Shown: in pieces, positions 9,021 through 16,607 of the stretch
Numbering within the stretch: the first letter of the stretch is position 1
Layout: each line of letters starts with the position of its first letter
NCBI GenBank assembly: GCA_001767035.1
Contig: MEKR01000053.1
Coordinates: forward strand, 17,474-68,005
DNA: 50,532 bases
Direction: 5' to 3'
Source: Acidobacteria bacterium RIFCSPLOWO2_02_FULL_61_28
GTDB taxonomy: Bacteria; Acidobacteriota; Terriglobia; 2-12-FULL-54-10
The notes under the pieces: generated by a model
Told to the model about the DNA's origin: nothing
Seen by the model: only the letters and a program-made list of their open reading frames with translations
Database searches by the model: none
Program-made: the position numbers and the translations under genes

Positions 9021-9587
9021 ATGCGCATTACCAAGGTTTACACCCGCACGGGTGACGAGGGCAAAACCAGCCTCGGCTCCGGCGAGCGTGTCAGCAAGGC
9101 TTCCCCGCGCGTCTGCGCCTATGGAGAGGTGGACGAGCTGAACTCTATCCTTGGCCTGGCCCGCGCAAAGATCGCCGACGCCGAACTGCTTCAGTTGCTC
9201 GAGCGGATTCAGAATGAGCTTTTCGTTCTGGGAGCCGATCTGGCGGTCCCTTCGCCAGACGCGACTCAAAGCGAACCGGACCGGCAACGCCGCATCAGCC
9301 CGACTGAAATCGAAAACCTCGAAAAGACGATGGACCGCTACAATGAAACGCTGCCGCCGCTCCAGGAGTTTATTCTTCCCGCCGGAAACGAAGCCGGAGC
9401 CATCCTCCACGTTGCCCGCGCTGTCGCGCGCCGCGCCGAGCGCGACGTAGTGCGACTGGCGCAGACCGAAAAACTCAACCCGCACGTGCTCGTCTATCTG
9501 AATCGCTTGTCGGATTTGCTATTCGTTTTGGCGCGCGTCGCCAACCGGCAGGGCGGCTGCAGCGAAGTCTTTGCAAAGTTTCGCTAA
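9021..9587 (+). CDS. PduO-type cob(I)alamin adenosyltransferase
   Basis: A 188-residue trimeric ATR that converts cob(I)alamin and ATP to adenosylcobalamin, the cofactor of methylmalonyl-CoA mutase. Signatures seen: the ATP-binding start MRITKVYTRTGDEGKTSL, VDELNSILGLA, LFVLGADLA, and the cobalamin-side helix RRAERDVVRL followed by YLNRLSDLLFVLAR. ATG 9021 is chosen because the 30 codons upstream overlap the palindromic repeat and are not conserved-looking. The stop codon TAA contains the left TA boundary of the adjacent MITE-like element. It fits functionally with meaB and mce at 13168-14596. Confidence 0.94.
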   Translation: MRITKVYTRTGDEGKTSLGSGERVSKASPRVCAYGEVDELNSILGLARAKIADAELLQLLERIQNELFVLGADLAVPSPDATQSEPDRQRRISPTEIENLEKTMDRYNETLPPLQEFILPAGNEAGAILHVARAVARRAERDVVRLAQTEKLNPHVLVYLNRLSDLLFVLARVANRQGGCSEVFAKFR

Positions 9588-9805
9588 GCCGTTTTCAGAC
9601 TTACTGTAGAGAGGGGTGAGTTCGTCAGGGCATGGCTTCAGCCATGCCGAAAACATGCGCCTTTTGGAGCGGGCTTTAGCCCCTGAGGTATGTCCCTCAG
9701 CGGCTGAAGCCGTAAGGAAGAAGAGTTGGTTTTACACGCTCATCGGCACGACTGAAGTCGTGCCCTGACGTCCCCATATACCCTAGACCAATGCTGAAAA
9801 TGCTC
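9587..9805. mobile_element. MITE-like element, copy 1 (219 bp, TA-flanked)
   Basis: Non-coding 219-bp unit between TA dinucleotides at 9585-9586 and 9806-9807. The ends are imperfect inverted repeats of about 45 bp (AGCCGTTTTCAG... against GAGCATTTTCAG...), each running to GTCAGGGCATGG / GGCACGACT-side hairpins. Inside are palindromes GGCATGGCTTCAGCCATGCC, GGGCTTTAGCCC, CGGCTGAAGCCG and GGCACGACTGAAGTCGTGCC. A second copy of exactly the same length is at 23882-24100. TA flanks suggest mobilisation by an IS630/Tc1-mariner-type transposase (inference; no transposase in the window). Confidence 0.75.
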
Positions 9806-11286
9806 TAAGCCGAACGAGTCGCTGCCGTTTCCCGCGATAGCGTTAAGGATGTTAGCCCCACAGCTCGGAGTGCTGCTGCGCGGTAGCGCTTCATGTCGGC
9901 GTGGGCGTAGGTGGCCAGGCGCTCGGCGGCGAGCGAGCCTTCGGCGTGGAGCGAGGTTACTTCCCAGAAGCCGCCCAACTCCGACGCCACCAAATCCTTG
10001 ACCAGGTGAATGATCTTGAAGCGGTCTTCGGCGGAGAGCTTTTGGCTGCCGGCGAGGTATTTCTCCAGGTCGCCGCGTGTCTCCGGGTTGTTCCAGTCGT
10101 GCTCGGAAGGCACCGTCGCCACGATGCCGCCGGCGATGTCCTGCACGGCCTTCACGGCCTGATGGTAGTTATCAGCGAAGAAAAACTTGGCGGCGTTCCC
10201 CATGACCGGATCGGGATAGTAGAGGCCGGTCAGAGGGTCCTGATGAGCTTTGAGGCAGGCCGCCTCGCTCAGCGCCAGGATGCTCTCGGAGTACATCACC
10301 AGCCAGGCGATCTTATCCCGCACATGAGCGACCCGCTCGATGCCGTTCGATTCCGCCGCCAATTGCGCCGCGCCGACGAGCAGTTCCGCGAACGGATACT
10401 TGTACGCCGCCGCCGTAACGCGGTGGTAGTTGGCGAACATGGCGGCGAGCGGCCCGGCGAACTGCCACTCGCCTTCGAGGAAAATCCGGTCGTCGGGCAC
10501 AAAGACATCGTCGAAGATCACCAGCCCCTCGATCATCGCGGCGCGATTGGCGACGGGGTAGTCCACCAGACCTTCCTCCCAGGGACCGGAGCGGGCGATG
10601 ATCCGAATCCCTCGGGTGTTGGCCGGGATCGCAAACGAGATCGCGTAATCGCGGTCGGCCTCGGCCATGGCGCGCGTCGGGAGCACGCAGAACTCGTTTG
10701 TATAAGGAGCCGTGGTGATGTGCGCCTTCGCGCCGCGCACAATCATCCCTCCGTCCACTCGACGGACCTTGCGCACATATAAATCCGGATCGGCCTGCTG
10801 CGAGGGCCGCAAGGCGCGGTCGCCTTTGACGTCGGTCATGGTGATCGAGATGCTGAGGTCTTCGCGCTGAAGGTAGCGGCGGAACGCTTCCAGCCGCTGT
10901 GCATACGGCGTTCCATTCGCCGCATCACAATGGGCCGCGAGGATGGCCACCGCATTGACGGCGTCCGAGCCGCCCTCTTTGGCGAACGGCGGGAAGCCGA
11001 AGCAGATGCGGCTCCCGGTTTCGGCGAGCTTCCTCCGTCGCAACAGATCCTCCGGCGAGCGCGGCGGCAGAAAGAAGCGGCTGTAGGCTTCCCCGTGAGG
11101 CGGCGTTATCACGGCAAGCTCGCGCGTTTCCGGATTCTCTGCCAGCTCGTAGTCCACCGCCGAGGAATCCACGCCGACCTTGAGCACCGGGTGCGTGGTC
11201 ACGTCCTCCACTCGTTTGCCCTTGTGATAGACAGTGCGGCCGTCGCGCAGACTGCTGCGGAACTGCTCGGGAGTTCGTAGTCCCAT
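9805..11286 (-). CDS. HpaB / 4-hydroxybutyryl-CoA dehydratase-fold protein
   Basis: A 493-residue flavoprotein of the 4-hydroxyphenylacetate 3-hydroxylase family, which includes flavin-dependent monooxygenases and the FAD plus [4Fe-4S] enzyme 4-hydroxybutyryl-CoA dehydratase (AbfD). The start MGLRTPEQFRSSLRDGRTVY and blocks such as DVKGDRALRPSQQADPDLY and GGMIVRGAKAHITTAPYTNE are typical. Of the AbfD cluster ligands only the His is kept (YHRVTAAAY); by motif alignment the three Cys positions are replaced, so a cluster is unlikely. The enzyme reaction is therefore open. AGGAGG precedes the ATG. Last gene of the meaB-mce-mtnP-pfkB run; its TAG stop spans the right TA boundary of the MITE-like element. 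Confidence 0.85.
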   Translation of the reverse strand: MGLRTPEQFRSSLRDGRTVYHKGKRVEDVTTHPVLKVGVDSSAVDYELAENPETRELAVITPPHGEAYSRFFLPPRSPEDLLRRRKLAETGSRICFGFPPFAKEGGSDAVNAVAILAAHCDAANGTPYAQRLEAFRRYLQREDLSISITMTDVKGDRALRPSQQADPDLYVRKVRRVDGGMIVRGAKAHITTAPYTNEFCVLPTRAMAEADRDYAISFAIPANTRGIRIIARSGPWEEGLVDYPVANRAAMIEGLVIFDDVFVPDDRIFLEGEWQFAGPLAAMFANYHRVTAAAYKYPFAELLVGAAQLAAESNGIERVAHVRDKIAWLVMYSESILALSEAACLKAHQDPLTGLYYPDPVMGNAAKFFFADNYHQAVKAVQDIAGGIVATVPSEHDWNNPETRGDLEKYLAGSQKLSAEDRFKIIHLVKDLVASELGGFWEVTSLHAEGSLAAERLATYAHADMKRYRAAALRAVGLTSLTLSRETAATRSA

Positions 11287-11330
11287 CGGGAAGTTCCTCC
11301 TGGAATGGAATTGACGGCGCCGACCGGAGG

Positions 11331-12245
11331 CTAATCGAATCGCGTGAGTATCTGGAATTCTTTGTAGCGGGTTTCAATCTGGGGCCGGCTGAGGCGGCGC
11401 AGGCGCTCCAGACCAAAATGCTCGACGGCAAAGCTTCCCATCACCGAGCCGTAGATGACCGCCCGGCGCAAGACGCCCGGATCGGGTCCGTTTCCCTCGA
11501 TCGAGTGAGAAGCCAAGTAGCCCATGAAGCCCCCGGCGAAACTGTCTCCGGCGCCGGTTGGATCGAATACATCTTCGAGGGGAAGGGCCGGGACGCTGAA
11601 GATTTCCCCTTCCCGGAACAGCGTGGCGCCATTGTCGCCGCGCTTGATGACCAGCATCTGCGGGCCCATCGCTCGGATGGCCCGGGCCGCCTTGATCAGA
11701 TTGTGCTCGCCGCTCAGCAGGCGCGCCTCGGAGTCATTGATGATCAGAACGCCGATGTTCCGCAACGTCTCTTCGAGCTTGTCCCGCTTCCCCTCGATCC
11801 AGAAATTCATGGTGTCCCCGGCGACAAGCTGGGGGGCCTCCATCTGGCGCTGGACGAGTGACTGCAACTCCGGGTCAATATTTCCGAGGAAAAGATACGG
11901 GGTCCGTCGGTAGTGCAGGGGGAGCTTCGGCTGGAAGCTCGCGAAGACGTTCAGTTCGGTTGCGAGCGTGCGCCGGTCATTCAAATCGGCGCTGTACTCC
12001 CCCGACCAGAAGAAGGTCTTGCCGGGGACGCGCTCCAGGCCCTCGGTGCAGATGCCGCGCTCGAGGAAGACCTGATGGTGTTCGTCTTCGAAGTCGTCCC
12101 CCACCACGCCGACCACGCGCACCTGCGTGAAGTAGCTGGCGGCGACGGAAAAATACGTGGCCGAGCCGCCCACCATGCGTTCCACGCTGCCGCGCGGCGT
12201 GCGCACAGCGTCAAAGGCGACCGACCCGACGACCAACAGTCTCAT
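11331..12245 (-). CDS. PfkB-family sugar or nucleoside kinase
   Basis: A 304-residue ribokinase-fold kinase, starting LLVVGSVAFDAVRTP and carrying the glycine-rich GGSATYFSVAAS block and the catalytic signature FDPTGAGDSFAGGFMGY, whose Asp is the base that activates the acceptor hydroxyl. The acceptor is not evident from the sequence. It overlaps mtnP by 4 nt (ATGA at 12242-12245), so it may act on a product or relative of methylthioadenosine breakdown, such as ribose or a nucleoside; that is inference. ATG 12243-12245 is chosen over a longer frame because it gives the family N-terminus. Confidence 0.88.
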   Translation of the reverse strand: MRLLVVGSVAFDAVRTPRGSVERMVGGSATYFSVAASYFTQVRVVGVVGDDFEDEHHQVFLERGICTEGLERVPGKTFFWSGEYSADLNDRRTLATELNVFASFQPKLPLHYRRTPYLFLGNIDPELQSLVQRQMEAPQLVAGDTMNFWIEGKRDKLEETLRNIGVLIINDSEARLLSGEHNLIKAARAIRAMGPQMLVIKRGDNGATLFREGEIFSVPALPLEDVFDPTGAGDSFAGGFMGYLASHSIEGNGPDPGVLRRAVIYGSVMGSFAVEHFGLERLRRLSRPQIETRYKEFQILTRFD

Positions 12246-13120
12246 GGCTTCGCCTCCGGTGTCAGGTACTTTCCGATCAGCAAGTCGAGCGTGCGGCGCG
12301 TCTCCAACGGAATCTTGTCCTGCGCCGTAATGACGGCGTCGGCCAGGGCCGAGCCGCAACGGCAGGTACGCTCTGCCGGCACGCGCGCGATCACCTCAGA
12401 CAACACCTTCGCCGCATTTTCCGAATTCTTGAGGAGGTTTGCGATTACTTCCTGCACCGTGACCGCATCGTGTTCCGGGTGCCAGCAATCGAAGTCGGTG
12501 ACCATCGCCACGGTCGCGTAGCACATCTCCGCCTCGCGCGCGAGCTTGGCTTCTTGCAGGTTCGTCATGCCGATCACGTCCATGCCCCAAGAGCGATAGA
12601 CGCGCGACTCGGCCTTGGTTGAGAAGGCGGGGCCTTCCATGCAGAGATACGTTCCGCCGCGCTTCACCGGGACTCTGGCTTCCCGGCAGGCCGTTTCCAG
12701 CACCTCGAGCAACGCCGGGCAGACTGGATCGGCAAAGGAGATATGCGCGACCACTCCGTTACCAAAAAATGTCGCGACGCGCCCGCGCGTGCGGTCGAAG
12801 AACTGGTCCGGCAAGACGAACATAGAAGGAGGCAGTTCCTCGCGGAGCGAGCCGCAGGCGCTGAAGGAGAAGATGCGTTCCACTCCGAGCATCTTGAAGC
12901 CAAAAATATTCGCCCGGAAATTCAATTCCGAGGGAAGAACGCGGTGCCCCCGACCATGCCGCGCCAGGAAAGCCACTTGGCGGCCTTCGAGCGTCCCCAC
13001 GATATAGGCATCCGAAGGCTCCCCCCAGGGGGTGTCCAGGTTCACCTCTTCCGCATCCTGGAGCCCCGGAAGCGAATACAACCCGCTGCCGCCAATCACT
13101 CCAATTTCTACGTGCGCCAT
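12242..13120 (-). CDS. mtnP: S-methyl-5'-thioadenosine phosphorylase
   Basis: Phosphorolyses methylthioadenosine, the by-product of polyamine and other SAM-using reactions, to adenine and methylthioribose-1-phosphate. Trimeric PNP-family features: IGVIGGSGLYSLPG, LARHGRGHRVLPSELN (phosphate site), YLCMEGPAFSTKAESR, the methionine-bearing VIGMTNLQEAKLAREA and VTDFDCWH. Length 292 aa is normal. GGGAGGA lies just upstream of the ATG. No mtnA or other salvage genes are visible, so only this step is seen here. Inosine or guanosine phosphorylase is an alternative, but the MTAP-type motifs make it less likely. Confidence 0.92.
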   Translation of the reverse strand: MAHVEIGVIGGSGLYSLPGLQDAEEVNLDTPWGEPSDAYIVGTLEGRQVAFLARHGRGHRVLPSELNFRANIFGFKMLGVERIFSFSACGSLREELPPSMFVLPDQFFDRTRGRVATFFGNGVVAHISFADPVCPALLEVLETACREARVPVKRGGTYLCMEGPAFSTKAESRVYRSWGMDVIGMTNLQEAKLAREAEMCYATVAMVTDFDCWHPEHDAVTVQEVIANLLKNSENAAKVLSEVIARVPAERTCRCGSALADAVITAQDKIPLETRRTLDLLIGKYLTPEAKP

Positions 13121-13167
13121 GATCCTCCCAACTTCATGAGTGTATCAGGAAAACAGGGAAAGCGGCC

Positions 13168-13620
13168 TCATCCGGCCGCGTCCAGCGGCTTCACGCTCGG
13201 GGCTTGCGCCAACTCCAGCAAGAGGCCACCGGCGCTTGCGGGATGCACGAAGACGTAGCGATGCCCGCCGGCGCCAATGCTCGGCTCCGGGTTAATCAGC
13301 TGGATCCCATGCTGTTTGAGACGTGCTACAGCGGCCTCCAGGTCCGGCACGCGCAGGCAGATGTGGTGCAAGCCCGGCCCGCGCTTGGCAAGAAACCGGG
13401 CAATCGGGGAGTCGGGCGCGGTCGGCTCGAGCAGTTCAATGCGGCTTTCTCCCAGGGCCAACATCGCCACGCGGGTCTTCTCGTGCGGGATCACCTCGTA
13501 GCCCGTGACCTTCAAACCGAGCGCCTGCTCGTAGAACTTCACCGCTTCGGCGAGCGAACCAACCGCGATGCCGAGATGATCGAGGACGGCCTGCTCCGGA
13601 TTCTTATCGCTGGACGTCAC
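13168..13620 (-). CDS. mce: Methylmalonyl-CoA epimerase
   Basis: A 150-residue glyoxalase/VOC-fold enzyme that interconverts (S)- and (R)-methylmalonyl-CoA. Metal ligands are visible as His in LDHLGIAVGSL, His in GPGLHHICLRV and Glu in GGLLLELAQ. GTG at 13618-13620 is the likely start and overlaps the end of meaB by 17 nt, indicating translational coupling. It sits with MeaB, supporting a B12-dependent methylmalonyl-CoA route. Confidence 0.93.
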   Translation of the reverse strand: MTSSDKNPEQAVLDHLGIAVGSLAEAVKFYEQALGLKVTGYEVIPHEKTRVAMLALGESRIELLEPTAPDSPIARFLAKRGPGLHHICLRVPDLEAAVARLKQHGIQLINPEPSIGAGGHRYVFVHPASAGGLLLELAQAPSVKPLDAAG

Positions 13621-14596
13621 TCCACCCCGCCTGTTCCAGAATCTTGTCCGTGACCGAGTACGGGTCGGCGCGGCGCGCCGCCACTGCGGCGGCATATTGA
13701 TTCAAGTCGCCGTCCTGCACGACCTGGCCGAGCACGCGCTCCAGGAGCCGCTCGCGAAGCAGTTCCACAATGCGCTGGCGCCAGTGCTCGACCTGCCGCT
13801 GCTGAAGCCTTCCGTGGCTCCGCGAAACGTCCAGGTAATGGATGACGGCAGCGAGCAACTCCTCCACTCCCTCCTGGCGCGTGGCGACGGTCCGGACAAT
13901 GGGGGAAGGGGGAGGCTGCCCCGCCGGGTCCGCCGGAGCCATGTTGAGCAGCGCGCGGATTTCGGCCTCGACGCGGTCGGCTCCTTCGAGGTCGGCCTTG
14001 TTGAGCACAAATATATCGGCGATCTCCATGATCCCGGCCTTGAATGCTTGCACGTCGTCTCCCATGCCGGGCACGAGCAGGACGAGCGTCACATCCGCCA
14101 AACGCATCACTTCGACTTCATCCTGGCCGACCCCCACGGTCTCAACCAGGATGAACTCTTTGCCGGCGGCGTCGAGCACCACGGCAGCATCGAGCGTGGC
14201 GGCGGAGAGTCCGCCCAGCGCGCCTCGCGTCGCCATGCTGCGGATATAGGTTCCGGGGTCAGTGGCGTGCGTCTGCATGCGCACGCGGTCGCCCAGGATG
14301 GCTCCGCCGCTGAACGGGCTGCTGGGGTCCACGGCGAGAATCCCCACCGTGTGCCCCCGGCGGCGGAGAAGCGCGGCCAGGCCGTCCACCAGCGTGCTCT
14401 TGCCCGTTCCGGGAGAGCCGGTTATGCCGATGGTGACTGCGCGCCCCGTGTGCGGAAACAATCGCCGCAGAAGTTCCTGAGCCGGTGCTTCCCCATTCTC
14501 GATGGCGCTGATAGCCCTGGCGATGGCGCGCGCGTCCCCGCGAAGAATCTCTTCGACCCACCGATCGAGAAGATATTCGGGTTGCGTTTCAGGCAT
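13604..14596 (-). CDS. meaB: Methylmalonyl-CoA mutase-associated GTPase MeaB
   Basis: A G3E-family P-loop GTPase (330 aa) that protects and reloads adenosylcobalamin in methylmalonyl-CoA mutase. Walker A is GSPGTGKST at about residue 67; ILAVDPSSPFSGGAILGDR, ETVGVGQDE (Walker B side) and VLNKADLEGAD (the NKxD base motif) follow. The ATG at 14594-14596 lies inside a 30-bp repeat that is the 3' end of an acyl-CoA dehydrogenase gene, so the original arrangement was probably an acyl-CoA dehydrogenase stop overlapping this start. The mutase genes themselves are not in the window. Confidence 0.95.
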   Translation of the reverse strand: MPETQPEYLLDRWVEEILRGDARAIARAISAIENGEAPAQELLRRLFPHTGRAVTIGITGSPGTGKSTLVDGLAALLRRRGHTVGILAVDPSSPFSGGAILGDRVRMQTHATDPGTYIRSMATRGALGGLSAATLDAAVVLDAAGKEFILVETVGVGQDEVEVMRLADVTLVLLVPGMGDDVQAFKAGIMEIADIFVLNKADLEGADRVEAEIRALLNMAPADPAGQPPPSPIVRTVATRQEGVEELLAAVIHYLDVSRSHGRLQQRQVEHWRQRIVELLRERLLERVLGQVVQDGDLNQYAAAVAARRADPYSVTDKILEQAGWSDVQR

Positions 14597-14618
14597 GGCT
14601 GTCGAGCAGGCTCCGTGC
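14589..14618. repeat. 30-bp direct repeat, left copy (acyl-CoA dehydrogenase 3' end)
   Basis: Matches 16608-16637 at 29 of 30 bases (25 consecutive, 14594-14618). Read on the minus strand it encodes ARSLLDSHA and a stop, the C-terminus of the acyl-CoA dehydrogenase now 2 kb away, and the three codons before it (LII) also resemble that gene (LVI). It overlaps the meaB start. Confidence 0.85.
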
Positions 14619-14630
14619 AATGATGAGCGC

Positions 14631-14694
14631 CCGCGAGTGTCCCGCCTGCCGCGCCCGCACCGACGATGACGGCATCCGTCTTCTTGGTTGCGAT
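14631..14694 (-). pseudogene. Remnant of an FAD-dependent oxidoreductase N-terminus
   Basis: On the minus strand this short stretch reads ATKKTDAVIVGAGAAGGTLA, the Rossmann dinucleotide start (GxGxxG) of GMC-type or similar flavoprotein oxidoreductases. The codon before it is ATC where ATG would be expected. The frame runs straight into the acyl-CoA dehydrogenase 3' fragment and is lost. Only about 21 codons survive, so it is a relic joined by deletion or recombination. Confidence 0.5.
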
Positions 14695-14703
14695 ACGGGA
14701 GCT

Positions 14704-15006
14704 TCAAGCACCTGGGGTCCCGTAGATGTGGCTCACTTCTCCAGGCTTGATCCGGGCAACGGCGGCTTGCATTTGCCCAAAAAATGGCCGGTAGAATTCC
14801 ACCTTGTTCCTTTGAACATGAAGAATCAGCAAACCAAAGCGTAAGGTCTTGAGATTCTGTTGGTGCTCAAATCCTTGGTCGGCCGTAACCAAAACATCGA
14901 ACCGATCCTGCAACCCCGCGACCAGGGCGTTATCTTTCAGCCGCTGCCAGCCAAGCTCCACCGCCGTTCTGACCTCATGATCGGAGAAAGCCTCACTGAC
15001 GCCCAA
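14704..15006 (-). CDS. DUF5615-like PIN-fold toxin
   Basis: About 100 residues. The core HEVRTAVELGWQRLKD, FDVLVTADQGFEHQQNL and the following hydrophobic LRFGLLILHV match the DUF5615/Mut7-C-like PIN proteins that pair with DUF433 antitoxins; they are thought to be RNases. The usual N-terminus (a strand ending LLDE) is poorly preserved: upstream in frame one reads WDFYIDLGVSEAF without a good start, and the TTG at 15004-15006 used here is a guess. It directly follows the DUF433 gene. It may be weakened or inactive. Confidence 0.65.
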   Translation of the reverse strand: MGVSEAFSDHEVRTAVELGWQRLKDNALVAGLQDRFDVLVTADQGFEHQQNLKTLRFGLLILHVQRNKVEFYRPFFGQMQAAVARIKPGEVSHIYGTPGA

Positions 15007-15007
15007 G

Positions 15008-15277
15008 TCAATATAGAAGTCCCAATGCAGGTGTCTCAGACGCGCATGTGATTTGGTCGAACGTGATGTCGCGGCTCAGTTCCAGAAAAGCGATGACTTG
15101 TTGACGCGGGATGTATGGATAAGTGGCCAAAAAATCATCAATGCTGTCGCCGGTTTCGAGGAAATCAATGAGGGTCTGGACAGGCACACGCGTTCCCGTA
15201 AAACAGGGGGTGCCGTGCATGACCTCCTTGTCAATAGTGACGATCTCGGCCAGAGCATTTTTTTGTTCTGCTGTCAT
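15008..15277 (-). CDS. DUF433 antitoxin
   Basis: An 89-residue helical protein with the DUF433 signature HGTPCFTGTRVPVQTLIDFL followed by DFLATYPYIPRQQVIAFLEL, a winged-helix-like DNA-binding fold found in VapB-type antitoxins. It precedes the PIN-like toxin, the normal order for this pair. The C-terminal tail (TPALGLLY) differs from usual members and may reflect a damaged junction with the toxin gene. Part of the island between two acyl-CoA dehydrogenase 3' ends. Confidence 0.82.
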   Translation of the reverse strand: MTAEQKNALAEIVTIDKEVMHGTPCFTGTRVPVQTLIDFLETGDSIDDFLATYPYIPRQQVIAFLELSRDITFDQITCASETPALGLLY

Positions 15278-15335
15278 GTCTTTAGGTTACCCCAGAAGCG
15301 TGTGGCACGCCAAGTGAGACCCGGGCCGCGCTCCA

Positions 15336-15371
15336 GACAAGCCCACGGCACAAAAGGCGTGCCGTGGCTAC
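15336..15371. repeat. 36-bp hairpin repeat, copy A
   Basis: GACAAGCCCACGGCACAAAA then GGCGTGCCGTGGCTAC: the arms CCACGGCAC and GTGCCGTGG form a stem. It matches 16571-16606 at 34 of 36 bases. The two copies flank the AbiGi-like gene in direct orientation. Confidence 0.8.
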
Positions 15372-15392
15372 TTCTGTGAGCCGTTTTTGGCC

Positions 15393-16352
15393 TCAGGAAG
15401 GGAAAACTCGGACCTCAGGACCACCTATCTTGAAAGCATGCGGATCCTCAGAGATCATTCTTTCCGCGAAAGCTTTCTCAGTGTCATTTGGAACAAGTAT
15501 TACATCGATCTTCTGGGAAACTTTCTCGGTTTCGGAAAGACCGGCAAAAAAGCGGAACGAATCTATTATGGGCGCTGATGGATAGCGCACCTGTATATTG
15601 ATATCGTTTACAATCGGGTGCTGTTTCCAAGTGGGGTTAAGAGAGCAAAGCTCGGATTTTTCCGTGTCCGTAAGTACACGGCAAGGGTCTTTGCCCAGAA
15701 CCCGTAGGCCCTCTACTATGCGCCATTCTCTTTCGTACAAATAACGGAAGTCTTCGCTATCCTGAGGCGACATTTCCTTGATGAAGGATAAGGACCTCTC
15801 AATGCAATTTCGTCCGTAGGCAAGCCAGTTAATGAGTGCATCTCCAACAAGCGGTTTCCCATGAGTGAAGGTCTGAGTGATAAACCGCTGCTTTATCTGG
15901 CCTTCCTTAAGCAATTTCTCGGTCCCTTTGACGAAGGCCTGATAGCTATCTACAGCAATCATGGCTGCATGAAGACCATTGACCAACAAAGGACCATTGT
16001 CCTTGAGTGTATCTCCCCCGTGATGATTGGGAAGATACCATGCCGGACAGCCGCCCCACTCAACTATGGTTTTGCGGGAGAAACCGACGCCGTACCGTCC
16101 ATAAGCAGCACCATGTGTTGCAAGCAGTTCGATGGGAATGTCGGTGAAACAGATACGAGGCCGCTGCATCACTTCGATTTTTCGGAGCTGGTTTTCCCCG
16201 TCCCGCACCGTGAAGCTATCGAGTGCGCCGCCATTGGTTGTCGTGAGGAGAAGGCCCCTCCCGATTATCGAGGATAAAATCGTCCTTGCACGTTCCGGCG
16301 CATCGTGACGCCAGCAATGGAAAAGTATTGCACCGGTATGTTCGGCTGTCAT
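15393..16352 (-). CDS. AbiGi-like (abortive infection) protein
   Basis: A 319-residue soluble protein. The arrangement RPRICFTDIPIELLATH, then YGRYGVGFSRKTIVEWGG and AWYLPNH recalls the AbiGi/DUF2743 family of phage abortive-infection systems, where a CFTDIP-type strand and a YGxxGxGF motif recur. The C-terminal half has YLYEREWRIVEGLR, also seen in related stress/defence proteins. The assignment is from motif memory and is moderate. Base composition is clearly more AT-rich than the neighbouring core genes. No AbiGii-like partner lies next to it. It is flanked by the 36-bp hairpin repeats. Confidence 0.5.
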   Translation of the reverse strand: MTAEHTGAILFHCWRHDAPERARTILSSIIGRGLLLTTTNGGALDSFTVRDGENQLRKIEVMQRPRICFTDIPIELLATHGAAYGRYGVGFSRKTIVEWGGCPAWYLPNHHGGDTLKDNGPLLVNGLHAAMIAVDSYQAFVKGTEKLLKEGQIKQRFITQTFTHGKPLVGDALINWLAYGRNCIERSLSFIKEMSPQDSEDFRYLYEREWRIVEGLRVLGKDPCRVLTDTEKSELCSLNPTWKQHPIVNDINIQVRYPSAPIIDSFRFFAGLSETEKVSQKIDVILVPNDTEKAFAERMISEDPHAFKIGGPEVRVFPS

Positions 16353-16570
16353 GGGTTAAATCGCAATCCTCTCCACTTCATCGAGCGAAACCTAGTAGCG
16401 CGCACCTTTTCTGAAGTGATTATCGATCTCGCTCGGATGAAAATACTTGCTGTAGCGGATAGCCATGGCACCTTTCTTGTGACGTGGGCTCGTTCCGGGT
16501 TTCTTCCGGGCCGATGAGCCACGGTCCCGCTTTGCGGCTTGCTGTGGGTTCATTCAGTTCTCGTTCCGGC

Positions 16571-16606
16571 GACAAGCCCACGGCACAAAAAACGTGCCGT
16601 GGCTAC
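16571..16606. repeat. 36-bp hairpin repeat, copy B
   Basis: Second copy of the CCACGGCAC/GTGCCGTGG hairpin, ending just after the stop of the acyl-CoA dehydrogenase gene (minus strand), where it could also act as a transcript-end hairpin. The rest of 16353-16570 shows no convincing gene. Confidence 0.8.
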
Positions 16607-16607
16607 C

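Noticed and set aside
16392-16466. Minus-strand 24-codon reading frame starting MAIRYSKYFHPSE, with 11 more open codons after an amber stop
   Set aside because: Too short, no clear ribosome site and no recognisable family; may be a decayed gene upstream of the AbiGi-like gene but cannot be supported.
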